NCBI RefSeq assembly: GCF_036346295.1
Contig: NZ_CP107819.1
Span: 5,518,001-5,582,000, forward strand
Reading direction: 5' to 3'
Origin: Streptomyces sp. NBC_00536
Lineage (GTDB): Bacteria; Actinomycetota; Actinomycetes; Streptomycetales; Streptomycetaceae
Length of the DNA: 64,000 bases
The position numbers and the translations under genes are program-made. The notes beneath the pieces were generated by a model that was given only the letters and a program-made list of their open reading frames with translations, had not been told where the DNA came from and did not search any database. How positions within the stretch are numbered: position 1 is the first letter of the stretch; each line of letters starts with the position of its first letter. Of this stretch, positions 40,319-48,592 are shown piece after piece.

Positions 40319-42757
40319 TCAGGGGACCCGGGCCAGCACGGCCGGTTCGCAGTTGAACGCACACTTCGTACCCCCGGGCCCGGTTCCCTTCAGGACGCTG
40401 GCGGTGGTTCCGTCGGACGAGAGGGTGATCGTCATCGACAGGTCCTCGATCCTGCCCGTTCCGTCGCAGGCGCCGCTCTGCGTGTGTGTGTATGCGCTCT
40501 GCGTACCGCTGTAGGTACTGCCACTGCCCCTGAGCCGGATCTCGACGGGACCGCAGTCCGAGGACGCCCTCGCGGTGTACGAACCGCCCCCGGAGTCCAC
40601 GAACGTGACCGTGGTGCCTTGCCCATCCCGCCACGTCCCGGCCAGGCTGGTGGACCCGCCGGACGGCGTACCCGTGTCCTGGATCTGGTTGAGGGCGACC
40701 CCGCCCACGACGATGGCCACGAGCGCGGCGATCACGGTTGACACCAGGGTGGCCATGGAGGTGCCCGCGGCCGCCGCGCCGCCGACGCCGAGCGCGGTGG
40801 TGGCCGTACCGGCCCCGCCCGCCGTGACGGCGGCGCCCGCCCCGCTCGCGGCCGCGGCGTGTGCCCCGCCGCCCACCGCGGTGACGGCGGCGTGCCCGTG
40901 CGCGGCGGCGGCCGCGTGCGGTGCGACCGCAGCGTGCGGCACGGCAGCCGCGTGTGGCGCGACCGCCGCGTGCGGGACGGCCGCCGCGTGCGGGACGGCC
41001 ACCGCGTGGGGCGCGACCGCCGCATGCGGGGCCACGGCGGCGTGCGGAACGATCGCCGCGTGCGGGGCGACGGTGCTCGCGCCGCTCGTACCGCCGTGGC
41101 CCGCCAGGTTCGCCATGTGCGCGCTCACGCTCTGCGCGGGCGCGGCGGCGGTGTGGGCCGTGCCCGTCACGGCGGCCGTGTGGGCGGTGCCGGTCGTCGT
41201 GACCGCGGCCCCTCCGTGCAGTGCGGGCAGCACCGGAGCCGCCGGCACGCTCGCGAGCTGGTGCAACTGCATCGCGGCGGCCGCACCGTGGCTGTTGTTC
41301 AGTGCCTGCCACAGCAGCAGCGCCTGGCCCGCCAGCGCCACGAACATCACGCGCTGGCCGATCAGCAGCGCGCGGATCGCCTCCTCGTGCGTGAAGTACG
41401 CCTCGGCCTGCTGGTCGCCCGACCGCCGGGCCGCGACCCAGCCGCGGCCGAGCAGCCGCCCCCACACGCCGAACCGCAGCGAGCGGGCGAGCGCCGGTGA
41501 GGCGGCCCGGGTGACCCGTACGGCGAGGTCGGGACGGCCCGCCGCCTCGGCCAGTTCGGCCGCCAGCTCCAGGGCCCTGCTCACCCCGGCCACCTGCGCG
41601 GGCGTCGTCTCCGCCCGCTCCGCCCACTCGGCGAAGTACCCGCACAGGCGGTCGGCGGCGAACGGCCGCGGATGCTTGGCCCGCAGCGCCGGGCCGAGGT
41701 CGGTGGCGAAGCGGTACCCGTGCTCCGCCGCCACGATCAGCCCGAGACCGGCCAGCCGGACGCAGAGCCCGGCCGGATCCGGTACGTCGGTCAGCGCGCC
41801 GATGTGCACCGGGTCCAGCTCGGCCCCGTACAGGGTCGCCAGGAGGTGCAGCACGCTCAGCTCCGCAGCGTCGAGCCGCTCGAGTAATTCCGGCAGGATC
41901 CCGGCCACTTCACCGGGCAACGGCAGCCGGGCCCGGCCCGCCGGGCCGGTCCGGGCCAGCCCGGCGGCACGCAGCAGGGGCAGCGGCAGGCCGGCCGCGG
42001 CCTCCCAGAGGTCGGTGGCGGAGCCGAGTTCGCTCTCCAGCAGCGGCCGCCGCAGCTCCCGGGCCAGCAGCTCCAGGCCCGCGGCCCGGTCCAGGCCCTT
42101 GATTTCCAGCGCCGTGCCGTCGTTCCACAAGGACCGGTCGGAACCGGTGAAGACGAAGGTCGCGTCCGGCGCCGCGTCGGCGAGGTCCTGCAACTGCCCG
42201 TACGTCAGGTCGGCGTCGTCGAGGTACACGGTCACCCGTATCCCCGCCATCAGCCGCCGCAGTTCGGCCCGCGACGGCGCGTAACCCGAAGCCTCGTAGC
42301 AGGCCTCGAACACCTCCTGGGCCAGGTCCGCGATATCGCGGTAAGCCGCCGTCAGGAACACCACACCGGCCGGCCCGGGTTCCAACTGCCGCGCCGAGTA
42401 CCGCAGGAGGGTGCTCTTGCCGACCCCGGGCGGCCCCCACAGCTGGACCAGGCCCCCGGCCCGTACGGCGTCTGCGAGCGCGGCGGTCTCCGCCGCGCGG
42501 CCGACCGGCTCCGGCACCCGCCGGGGGAGCAGCTCGACCCGCTCGCGGCGCACCGGACGGGGCCGCTCCCGCTCCATGACGACCGTCACGGTCGACCCGT
42601 GCTGGGCATCGACGACCACGTTGTGCTCGCCGACGATCACGGTGCCCGCGTCGCCGCCGATGTCTATGCCGACATGGTTCGCGGCGGTCCCGTCCCCCGC
42701 GCCCGCCCCTGCACCCGCCCCCGCGCCCTCACCCGTTGCGCCTATCGGCCCGTCCAT
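40319..42757 (-). CDS. STAND/NB-ARC-like ATPase with membrane and extracytoplasmic parts
   Basis: An 812-residue protein. Order: Gly/Ala-rich start; motif IGGDAGTVIVGEHNVVVD (about 33-50); NTPase domain with P-loop LWGPPGVGKSTLL (about 106-118) and Walker B VTVYLDDADL; a winged-helix/helical region (ILPELLERLDAAELSVLHLL) without clear TPR or WD repeats; a linker of nine hexapeptides ending PHA (about 560-612); a membrane helix (about 666-689, LVSTVIAALVAIVVGGVAL); and a C-terminal Ser/Thr/Gly-rich domain (about 700-812) with four Cys. STAND proteins act as switchable signalling hubs in transcription control, immunity and cell death. This membrane-spanning form is unusual. The start ATG has GGAG upstream. 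Confidence 0.82.
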   Translation of the reverse strand: MDGPIGATGEGAGAGAGAGAGDGTAANHVGIDIGGDAGTVIVGEHNVVVDAQHGSTVTVVMERERPRPVRRERVELLPRRVPEPVGRAAETAALADAVRAGGLVQLWGPPGVGKSTLLRYSARQLEPGPAGVVFLTAAYRDIADLAQEVFEACYEASGYAPSRAELRRLMAGIRVTVYLDDADLTYGQLQDLADAAPDATFVFTGSDRSLWNDGTALEIKGLDRAAGLELLARELRRPLLESELGSATDLWEAAAGLPLPLLRAAGLARTGPAGRARLPLPGEVAGILPELLERLDAAELSVLHLLATLYGAELDPVHIGALTDVPDPAGLCVRLAGLGLIVAAEHGYRFATDLGPALRAKHPRPFAADRLCGYFAEWAERAETTPAQVAGVSRALELAAELAEAAGRPDLAVRVTRAASPALARSLRFGVWGRLLGRGWVAARRSGDQQAEAYFTHEEAIRALLIGQRVMFVALAGQALLLWQALNNSHGAAAAMQLHQLASVPAAPVLPALHGGAAVTTTGTAHTAAVTGTAHTAAAPAQSVSAHMANLAGHGGTSGASTVAPHAAIVPHAAVAPHAAVAPHAVAVPHAAAVPHAAVAPHAAAVPHAAVAPHAAAAAHGHAAVTAVGGGAHAAAASGAGAAVTAGGAGTATTALGVGGAAAAGTSMATLVSTVIAALVAIVVGGVALNQIQDTGTPSGGSTSLAGTWRDGQGTTVTFVDSGGGSYTARASSDCGPVEIRLRGSGSTYSGTQSAYTHTQSGACDGTGRIEDLSMTITLSSDGTTASVLKGTGPGGTKCAFNCEPAVLARVP
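40910..41080 (-). repeat. 18-bp tandem coding repeat (PHA hexapeptides)
   Basis: Inside the ATPase gene, an 18-bp unit encoding A-[VA]-[AV]-P-H-A is repeated about nine times with small changes. It codes for a probably flexible or polyproline-like spacer between the helical region and the membrane helix. Such repeats readily change copy number. Confidence 0.8.
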
Positions 42758-42854
42758 CGCTCCGCCTTCCCGGCCGCGGCACGCGACCGCCTGTGAATGG
42801 CCCGACCTGACCGGCCGGTGGACACGCTAGCCACGGCGCGGGGCGGCAATACCG

Positions 42855-43619
42855 TCATACGACTGTTTCGGCGGAGGCATCCGGGGCGAAGGCGATGGAG
42901 TTCAGGCGGGCGAGGTCCTCGACCCTGATCGCCCGGTACCCGGTGGACACCACGCCCGTCTCGCGCAGCCGCCGCAAGGCCTTGTGCACGGTGGGCTCCG
43001 ACGCTCCCGACAAGGTGGCGAGTTCCGGCTGGGTGATCGGCCAGCGGATCACGACTCCCGCGCCGGCGGGCTCCCCGTACGCCATCGCGATCTGATGCAC
43101 CACCCGGGCCAGCCGGGTCGCGGCGTCACAGCCGGCGAAATCGATGCGGTGGCTGTTCGCCACGCGCAGTTTGGCCACGATCGACTCGTTGACGGCGTGC
43201 GCGATCCGCGGATCCCGGCGCATGCAATCGAGGAAGTCCTCGCGGGTCACCACCCGCGCGACGGCGGACCCGCAGGTGGTGACCGTCGCGGACCGGGGCC
43301 GCCCGTCCACCGCCGCGAACTCGCCGACCAGGTCCCCGCCCATCCGTACGGCGAGCAGGGCGTCGCGGTGGTCATGGGTCCGCGCGGTGGCCTTGACCAC
43401 CCCGTCGAGCAGGATCACCACGAAGGTCGTCGGCTCGGATTCGCGCATCAGCACGCGGTCGGCGGGGTAGCGCGCCCGCGCGCCCAGCGCGAGCAGCCGC
43501 TCGCGCGAGGCCCGGCCGAGCCCGCCGAGCAGGCTGGCCGCCGGCCAGGCCCACTCCTCGCGCGGCCACGACCCGCCGCGCCCCTGACCGCCACCGCCGC
43601 CGTCCCCTACGCCTTCCAC
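42855..43619 (-). CDS. Crp/Fnr-family cyclic-nucleotide-binding regulator
   Basis: A protein of about 254 residues. The N-terminal cNMP-binding domain includes ILLDGVVKATARTHDHRDAL, GDLVGEFAAVDGRPRSATV (the phosphate-binding cassette region) and a dimer helix. The C-terminal helix-turn-helix has ITQPELATLSGASEPTVHKALRRL. It starts at GTG 43619, or GTG 43634. It lies back to back with the cyclase-like gene, which suggests that it senses a nucleotide made by that protein. A GAAAC-N8-GTTTC palindrome is in the shared gap. Confidence 0.85.
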   Translation of the reverse strand: MEGVGDGGGGGQGRGGSWPREEWAWPAASLLGGLGRASRERLLALGARARYPADRVLMRESEPTTFVVILLDGVVKATARTHDHRDALLAVRMGGDLVGEFAAVDGRPRSATVTTCGSAVARVVTREDFLDCMRRDPRIAHAVNESIVAKLRVANSHRIDFAGCDAATRLARVVHQIAMAYGEPAGAGVVIRWPITQPELATLSGASEPTVHKALRRLRETGVVSTGYRAIRVEDLARLNSIAFAPDASAETVV

Positions 43620-43752
43620 GGCCCCGCGCCCCACTTCCCCGTCCAGTCCGCCCAGTCCGTCCAGCCCGTCCCGTCCCGTTCCAGCCCGTCCCGCGCGCCC
43701 AGTGTGCGCTCCGCAGCCGACCGCGACGCGCCCCCCGACGCCCACCTGTCTT

Positions 43753-43770
43753 GAAACGATCGCCGGTTTC
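43753..43770. promoter_or_regulatory. Palindrome GAAAC-N8-GTTTC in the divergent gap
   Basis: GAAACGATCGCCGGTTTC has 5-bp perfect arms. It lies about 100 bp before the cyclase-like start and 130 bp before the Crp-like start. It could be the operator of the Crp-like protein, although it differs from TGTGA-N6-TCACA. Confidence 0.4.
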
Positions 43771-43870
43771 GCCGGATCCCGTAATCCGACGAGATCCCCA
43801 CGACCACGGGCAGGCACACTCAGGACCGCACGCCGCCCCCGCACCCCCACCCGATCCCCAAGAGGCCGCC

Positions 43871-44602
43871 ATGAAAGCTGAGTTGGAACCCGAACCGGAA
43901 TACCGGGCACTGCTGGCGGTCGACATCGAACGCTCCGCGGGCCGGGGGAACGTACCGCTCCTGCGCATCCGCGAGGTGCTCGCGACCGCGCTGCGCGCCG
44001 CGTTCGAGGAGAGCGGCATCGACTGGCACGCGTGCCTGCGCGACGACCTCGGGGACGGCATCAGGGTCACCGCCCCGCCGGGGCTGCGCAAGACGAAACT
44101 GCTCCACCCCCTGATCGGCGAACTCGCCGCCCACCTGCGCGCCCACAACCGCACGGCCGCACCCGCCACCCAGGTCCGCGTCAGGGCCGCACTGCACGCG
44201 GGCGAGGTCTACGTCGCCCCGTCCGGCCAGGTCACCGGCCGCCCCCTCGAAGTCCTGGCCCGGCTGCTCGACGCACCCCCGGCCCGCGCGGCCCTGGCGG
44301 CGGCGCCGACGGCGGTGACCACCTCACTCCTGCTCTCGCAGCACTTCCACGAGGAGACCGTGCGCCACGGCTACCCGGGCATCGACCCGGAGACCTTCCA
44401 AGAGGTCACCTTCACGGAGAAGGAACACACCGCGCACGCCTGGCTCCACCTCCCGGGCCTGGCCACACCCCCGGCTCCGCAGGCGCCCGTACGCCACCCC
44501 CGCCCGGAAGGCTCCCGCATGACCAACCGGGCCTCGGGCCACGGCACCCTCTACGCCACCCAGAACGGCACCCAGCACATCCACAACAACGAAACCCCCT
44601 GA
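43871..44602 (+). CDS. Class III nucleotide cyclase-like protein with C-terminal tag
   Basis: A 243-residue protein. The fold of class III cyclases is suggested by LLAVDIERSAGRG (first metal Asp), LRDDLGDGIRVTAPP (second metal Asp in a GDG turn) and VRAALHAGEVYVAPSGQVTG. The region after that is less conserved, so catalysis is not certain. The C-terminal 20 residues, GHGTLYATQNGTQHIHNNE, resemble motifs in the neighbouring proteins. The ATG 43871 has AAGAGG upstream. It may supply the nucleotide sensed by the divergent Crp-like regulator. Confidence 0.75.
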   Translation: MKAELEPEPEYRALLAVDIERSAGRGNVPLLRIREVLATALRAAFEESGIDWHACLRDDLGDGIRVTAPPGLRKTKLLHPLIGELAAHLRAHNRTAAPATQVRVRAALHAGEVYVAPSGQVTGRPLEVLARLLDAPPARAALAAAPTAVTTSLLLSQHFHEETVRHGYPGIDPETFQEVTFTEKEHTAHAWLHLPGLATPPAPQAPVRHPRPEGSRMTNRASGHGTLYATQNGTQHIHNNETP

Positions 44603-44635
44603 ACCCATGACGATGAAGATGACGAGGGAGCCCCA

Positions 44636-45049
44636 GTGGACGACCTGACCGCACTGGCCGAAGCGGGAGCCGCCGCCCTGGTCACGGCGATGGCCACCGA
44701 CCTGTGGCAGGCGACGCGCGCCCGGGCCCTGGACCTCTTCCGCCGCTCGGACCGCACCCGCCGGGCCGCGGTGGAAGCCCAACTCGACGGCAACGAAGCC
44801 CTGGTCCGCGCCGCCGACACCCCCGACGAGGTCCGCCGCACCCTCTTCGCCTACTGGACCCTGGAACTGGCCGAACTCCTGCGCCACCACCCGTCCACCC
44901 GCCCCGGCCTCACCCACCTGACGGAGTCGGTCCCCACCCCCGCCACCCCCCTGGCCGTCCACCAGACGAACACCGCCCGAGACCGCGCCACCCTCTACGC
45001 GGTCCAGCAGATAACCCTCCCGCCGCACCCCACAACCCCACCCGCCTGA
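44636..45049 (+). CDS. Small protein with N-terminal hydrophobic segment and YA-motif tail
   Basis: A 137-residue protein. It begins with a short hydrophobic segment (LAEAGAAALVTAMATDLWQ), followed by amphipathic charged helices (about 25-95) and a C-terminal tail DRATLYAVQQITLPPHP that resembles the cyclase-like protein tail. This layout is reminiscent of small membrane-acting Bell-type effector domains described beside NLR-like proteins in multicellular bacteria. That is inference from appearance. GGGAG precedes the GTG start, 33 bp after the cyclase-like gene, so the two form an operon. Confidence 0.65.
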   Translation: MDDLTALAEAGAAALVTAMATDLWQATRARALDLFRRSDRTRRAAVEAQLDGNEALVRAADTPDEVRRTLFAYWTLELAELLRHHPSTRPGLTHLTESVPTPATPLAVHQTNTARDRATLYAVQQITLPPHPTTPPA

Positions 45050-45073
45050 CCTCCGCCGCGAGGTGTCAGATCG

Positions 45074-45487
45074 TCAGATCTTGATGACGGTGACCCGGCC
45101 GCCGCACAGCGCGGTGAGGTCTTCCGGGTCGGACGTGAGCACGGTGACGGGGCCGGGTGAGGCGAGGGCGGTGGCACTGAGCATCGCGTCGATGGCGTAC
45201 TTGTGACCGTGCAGGCCGGCCTCGGCCAGCAGGGCCGCGGCGTGGCGGGCGATGGGCTCGGTGACCGGCTCGATGACGAGACGGGAGAGGGTCCACTCCA
45301 GTGCCGGACGGTTGATCCGGGGGTGCACCACTTCCGCAAGGGTGGCCGCGGACGTGATGACCCGCAGGTCATCGGCCCGGGCGAGGGCCAGCCAGGCCGT
45401 AATGGTGCGGTCGCGCAGCACGGCCTTGGCCAGACCCTCGCTGTCGAGGACGAGGGTGCCTCCGGGGACCGTGGGGGAGCGTGTCAC
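45074..45487 (-). CDS. PIN-domain toxin (VapC-like)
   Basis: A 137-residue PIN-domain protein. The first acidic residue is in LVLDSEGLAKAV, a second in SAATLAEVVHPR, and later ones in KYAIDAMLSATAL and VLTSDPEDLTAL, matching the four-acid metal site of PIN ribonucleases. The GTG start overlaps the upstream antitoxin stop (GTGA), the usual layout of VapBC modules. It is likely an RNase held inactive by the partner. Confidence 0.85.
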   Translation of the reverse strand: MTRSPTVPGGTLVLDSEGLAKAVLRDRTITAWLALARADDLRVITSAATLAEVVHPRINRPALEWTLSRLVIEPVTEPIARHAAALLAEAGLHGHKYAIDAMLSATALASPGPVTVLTSDPEDLTALCGGRVTVIKI

Positions 45488-45747
45488 GCCGCGTCCGCTC
45501 CGCTGCCGCTCTCCTGGTGCCGGGCCTGGTGGAGATGGTCGCGCAGGACCTGGAGCTCTTCGTCGGTGATGGACCCGTGTTCGGCCTCGGCGACCTGGAT
45601 GACCTCGTTGAGGTTGTCGCGCTCGATCTGTCGGGCGACGGCGGCGGCGACGTAAGCGGACAGACCGGAGGGGCCGCTGCGGGCACGGGCTGCCTCCGCG
45701 ATGTCGCGCGGCATCGTGATCGAGTACTTGCCGGTGGGCTCACTCAT
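45484..45747 (-). CDS. Antitoxin (ribbon-helix-helix, VapB-like)
   Basis: An 87-residue protein with KYSITMPRDIAEAARARS, an RHH-type beta strand and helix near the N-terminus, and an acidic C-terminal half (ITDEELQVLRDHLHQAR) that would bind the PIN toxin. The ATG at 45747 is chosen because it begins the RHH domain. It probably represses its own promoter. Confidence 0.8.
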   Translation of the reverse strand: MSEPTGKYSITMPRDIAEAARARSGPSGLSAYVAAAVARQIERDNLNEVIQVAEAEHGSITDEELQVLRDHLHQARHQESGSGADAA

Positions 45748-45854
45748 GCCACCTATCCTACTCCGCATCCTCCCTTCTCGGCCGGGCGAACAGGGACTGC
45801 GAGGCCGGGCCGAGTTCACCCCTGCGGGGTGGGCGGCAGCACTAGGCTGGCCGG

Positions 45855-48332
45855 GTGAACGCGCGCACCGCCCTGGCGAAATGGCTCGGCACCCTGGATT
45901 CCAAGCGGCTGATCGCCCTGTTGGAAGAGCGGAGACTGCCGCTCGCCGCCGAGTGCCGGCGGATCACCACCCTCCGCGAGCTTGCCGGACACCTCCTCAC
46001 CGACGAGTCGGTGGGCCACGGCTTGATGGCGGGCACCACAGGGGAATTGTCACTGCTGGCCTCCATCGCCACCCTGGCCTTGGAACGGCACGGACCCGTC
46101 GACGACGGCGAGGCCGAGGACGTCCCGCGGTATCCCTGGCAGCAACTCCGGCCCGTGGAACCGGTGGAGCCCGCGGACCGGCTGGTGGCAGAGCGGGACG
46201 TACTGGCCTGGTTCGAGCCGGGGGCGGAGCGGCAGCGGGCGGAGCACACGCTCGCCCGGCTGCGGGAGCGGGCACTGCTGCTCCCCGCGCCCCGGGGGAA
46301 ACTGGCGCTGCCGCCGCTTCTGCACGTGCGGGCCGCCGGGTTGGACGGATACGGGCGCACCGCCGACCGGCTGCTGACCGCCGCCTACAACGCTCCCGAG
46401 GTCAAGCGGATCGCCGTGAACCTCTTCGGCGAGGGCGCGGCCCGCACCCGTGACCAGGCCCAAGGGCTGATCACCACCCTGCTCGCCGATCCGGCCGGGG
46501 TGCGGGCACTGCTGGTGGACGCCCCGCCGCGGGTTCTGGAGCTGTTGGACAACCTGGCATCCGGCCCGCCGCTGCTGCGTACCCGCTGCTTCGTCAGCCG
46601 GTACGGGGAGCAGTACGCGGGCCCGGCCTCCACGTACGTCTTCCGGGAGGGCGGCAGCGGCGACGAGGGCACCGACTGGCTGGCCGCGCGCGGGCTCGTG
46701 GTCCCCGTGGGCCTCGACCTGGCGGAGCTCCCGTACGAGGTCGCGCGCGCCCTCCGTCATGAGGGTGTGACCCCCGGCCCCCGTCTGGAACCGGAACCGC
46801 TCACCGCCACCGTGCTGCTCCCGCCCGGCTGGGAGGGCGAGGGAGGGACGGCCGCCGCGGCTGCCGCGTGGCGGGCCGAACTGGTCCTTCGGGCGCTGGC
46901 CGCCCAGCCCGTCGCGATCCGGAAGGCGGGCGGGATCGCCGTACGCGACACCAGGCGGCTGGCCAAGGAGGCCGGAGCGGACGAGGCCGCCACCCGGCTG
47001 TGGCTCGATCTCGCGGTGAACGCCGGACTCGCCGCACCCCAGGACGAGGAGCCGGCCCCCGCCGCCCGGGGCCGCCGCAACGCCAAGGCCCCCAAGCCCT
47101 CCGCCCGGCTACTGCCCAGCGACCGCTACGACGCCTGGGCCGCCGCCCCGCCCGCGGGCAAACTGCTGCCGCTCCTGGCGGCCTGGGCCGTGGTCCCCGA
47201 AATCCTCAGCCACTGGCCGGACCCCGAGGAGACCCCGGTCGCGCTCACCAGCCCGCGAGACGAGGACGCCGTAACCCTGCGGACCGGGGTGCTCAGGGCT
47301 CTCGCCACCCTCCCCGACGGACACGGACTGACGGGGGACATGCCGGGACGCGTCGAACTGGTCGTCCTGGCCGCGTGGTTCCAGCCGGCCCTGCGCGGCC
47401 AACTCGCCGGAGACGCCCAGGGGGAACTGGCCGCCGCCGAGGAACTACTCGACCGCTCGGCGGCCACCCTGGCGGAAGCGGCCCTGCTCGGCGTGGTCGC
47501 CCACGGCGCGCTCACCCCCGTGGGCCGGGCCTTGTGCCACCTCCTGGCGGCGGGCGCCGCCCACCACTACCCGGCGGTGCCCGGCGCACACGCGGACCCG
47601 TCCGCCCGCGGCCCCGAGGGCTTGGGCCAGGACCTCACCCTCCGTCCCGCCCTGGCGCGAGCGGTCACCGCACTGCGCGAAGCGTTGTACGCGGCCCTGC
47701 CGGAGCCCGGCACCACGGCCCGCTTCCAGAGCGACCTGACCGCCACCGTCACGGGCGCGCCCGCACCCGCCCTGGCCGATCTCCTCAGGGCCGTCGGCGA
47801 CATCGAGTCCGAAGGCCATGCGGTCGTCTGGCGGATCACGACGACCTCCGTACGCCGGGCCCTGGACGAGGGCTGGACCGCCGACGAACTCCTCGACCGC
47901 CTCACCGCGGCGAGCGAGCGCGGCACCCCCCTCCCCCAACCGCTGGCCTACACGATCAAGGACGCCGCCCGCACCCACGGACAGCTCAAGGTCGTCCGCT
48001 CGGCCTGCTGCATCCGCTCGGACGACACCGCCCTGATCGCCGAGGTCGCCCAGGCCCGCGCCCTGACCAAACTCCAACTCCGCCGCATCGCCCCCACGGT
48101 CCTGATCTCCACGGCCCCGCCGGAAGAGACGCTCTCCGCCCTCCGCACGGCCGGCTACGCCCCCACCCAGGAAGCCGAAACAGGCACCACGCTCCTCGAC
48201 CGCGCCCCCACCGACCGCGCCCCGAGCCTCCTCCCGCCCCTGGACCAGGCCCACCCGCCCTACGGCACCTCCGCGCCCGGCGTCCCGTCCAGCGCCCGCA
48301 CCCTGGCCGCGGCCCTCACCGCGGCCGGGTAA
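45855..48332 (+). CDS. Helicase-associated (Helicase_C_3 type) domain protein
   Basis: An 825-residue cytoplasmic protein found throughout Streptomyces. The N-terminus (TALAKWLGTLDSKRLIALLE) and the C-terminal part (YTIKDAARTHGQLKVVRSAC ... RTAGYAPTQEA) match the helicase-associated/XPB N-terminal-like domain proteins. No Walker A motif is present, so it is not a helicase itself. It is probably a DNA repair or transcription partner. A TAGGCT box at 45843 lies six bases before the GTG start, predicting leaderless mRNA. Confidence 0.75.
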   Translation: MNARTALAKWLGTLDSKRLIALLEERRLPLAAECRRITTLRELAGHLLTDESVGHGLMAGTTGELSLLASIATLALERHGPVDDGEAEDVPRYPWQQLRPVEPVEPADRLVAERDVLAWFEPGAERQRAEHTLARLRERALLLPAPRGKLALPPLLHVRAAGLDGYGRTADRLLTAAYNAPEVKRIAVNLFGEGAARTRDQAQGLITTLLADPAGVRALLVDAPPRVLELLDNLASGPPLLRTRCFVSRYGEQYAGPASTYVFREGGSGDEGTDWLAARGLVVPVGLDLAELPYEVARALRHEGVTPGPRLEPEPLTATVLLPPGWEGEGGTAAAAAAWRAELVLRALAAQPVAIRKAGGIAVRDTRRLAKEAGADEAATRLWLDLAVNAGLAAPQDEEPAPAARGRRNAKAPKPSARLLPSDRYDAWAAAPPAGKLLPLLAAWAVVPEILSHWPDPEETPVALTSPRDEDAVTLRTGVLRALATLPDGHGLTGDMPGRVELVVLAAWFQPALRGQLAGDAQGELAAAEELLDRSAATLAEAALLGVVAHGALTPVGRALCHLLAAGAAHHYPAVPGAHADPSARGPEGLGQDLTLRPALARAVTALREALYAALPEPGTTARFQSDLTATVTGAPAPALADLLRAVGDIESEGHAVVWRITTTSVRRALDEGWTADELLDRLTAASERGTPLPQPLAYTIKDAARTHGQLKVVRSACCIRSDDTALIAEVAQARALTKLQLRRIAPTVLISTAPPEETLSALRTAGYAPTQEAETGTTLLDRAPTDRAPSLLPPLDQAHPPYGTSAPGVPSSARTLAAALTAAG

Positions 48333-48394
48333 CGCCCCCGCGGAGCACCGCGGTTGCCCAGCGCGGCCACACGCCAGGGCACTTGCCCGGACAA

Positions 48395-48500
48395 ACGCGA
48401 AGACCCCGTCTCAGCGTTGCCGCTGATGGCGGGGTCTTTGGGCACTCCTTGCGAAGTGCCCCCGGCAGGATTCGAACCTGCGCACACGGCTCCGGAGGCC
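48395..48500. repeat. Left attachment site (106-bp direct repeat)
   Basis: This is identical over 106 bp to 62068-62173. It includes the hairpin AAGACCCCG...CGGGGTCTT and the 3' half of tRNA-Arg, and ends at GGCTCCGGAGGCC. To the right the sequence diverges from the tRNA gene, so this is the chromosomal end left without the tRNA 5' half. Confidence 0.93.
48457..48500 (-). pseudogene. tRNA-Arg 3' fragment
   Basis: These 44 bp equal the anticodon-stem to 3'-end part of the tRNA-Arg at 62130-62201 (T-loop GGTTCGAATCC). The 5' half is missing, so it cannot form a tRNA. It is the copy displaced by integration of the element. Confidence 0.9.
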
Positions 48501-48592
48501 CCGTGCGTCTCACGCGTTTCACCAGGCCAGGGGCTCAGAACGGGCTCGCTCGCCTGCTGCTGTCCACAAACAGGCCGCGGCTCGCAGACCAG

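Noticed and set aside
40910..41080. A CRISPR-like or satellite array
   Set aside because: The 18-bp units are in frame within the ATPase gene, with no unique spacers; it is a coding repeat.
48457..48500. A second tRNA-Arg
   Set aside because: Only the 3' half is present; the sequence diverges inside the anticodon stem.
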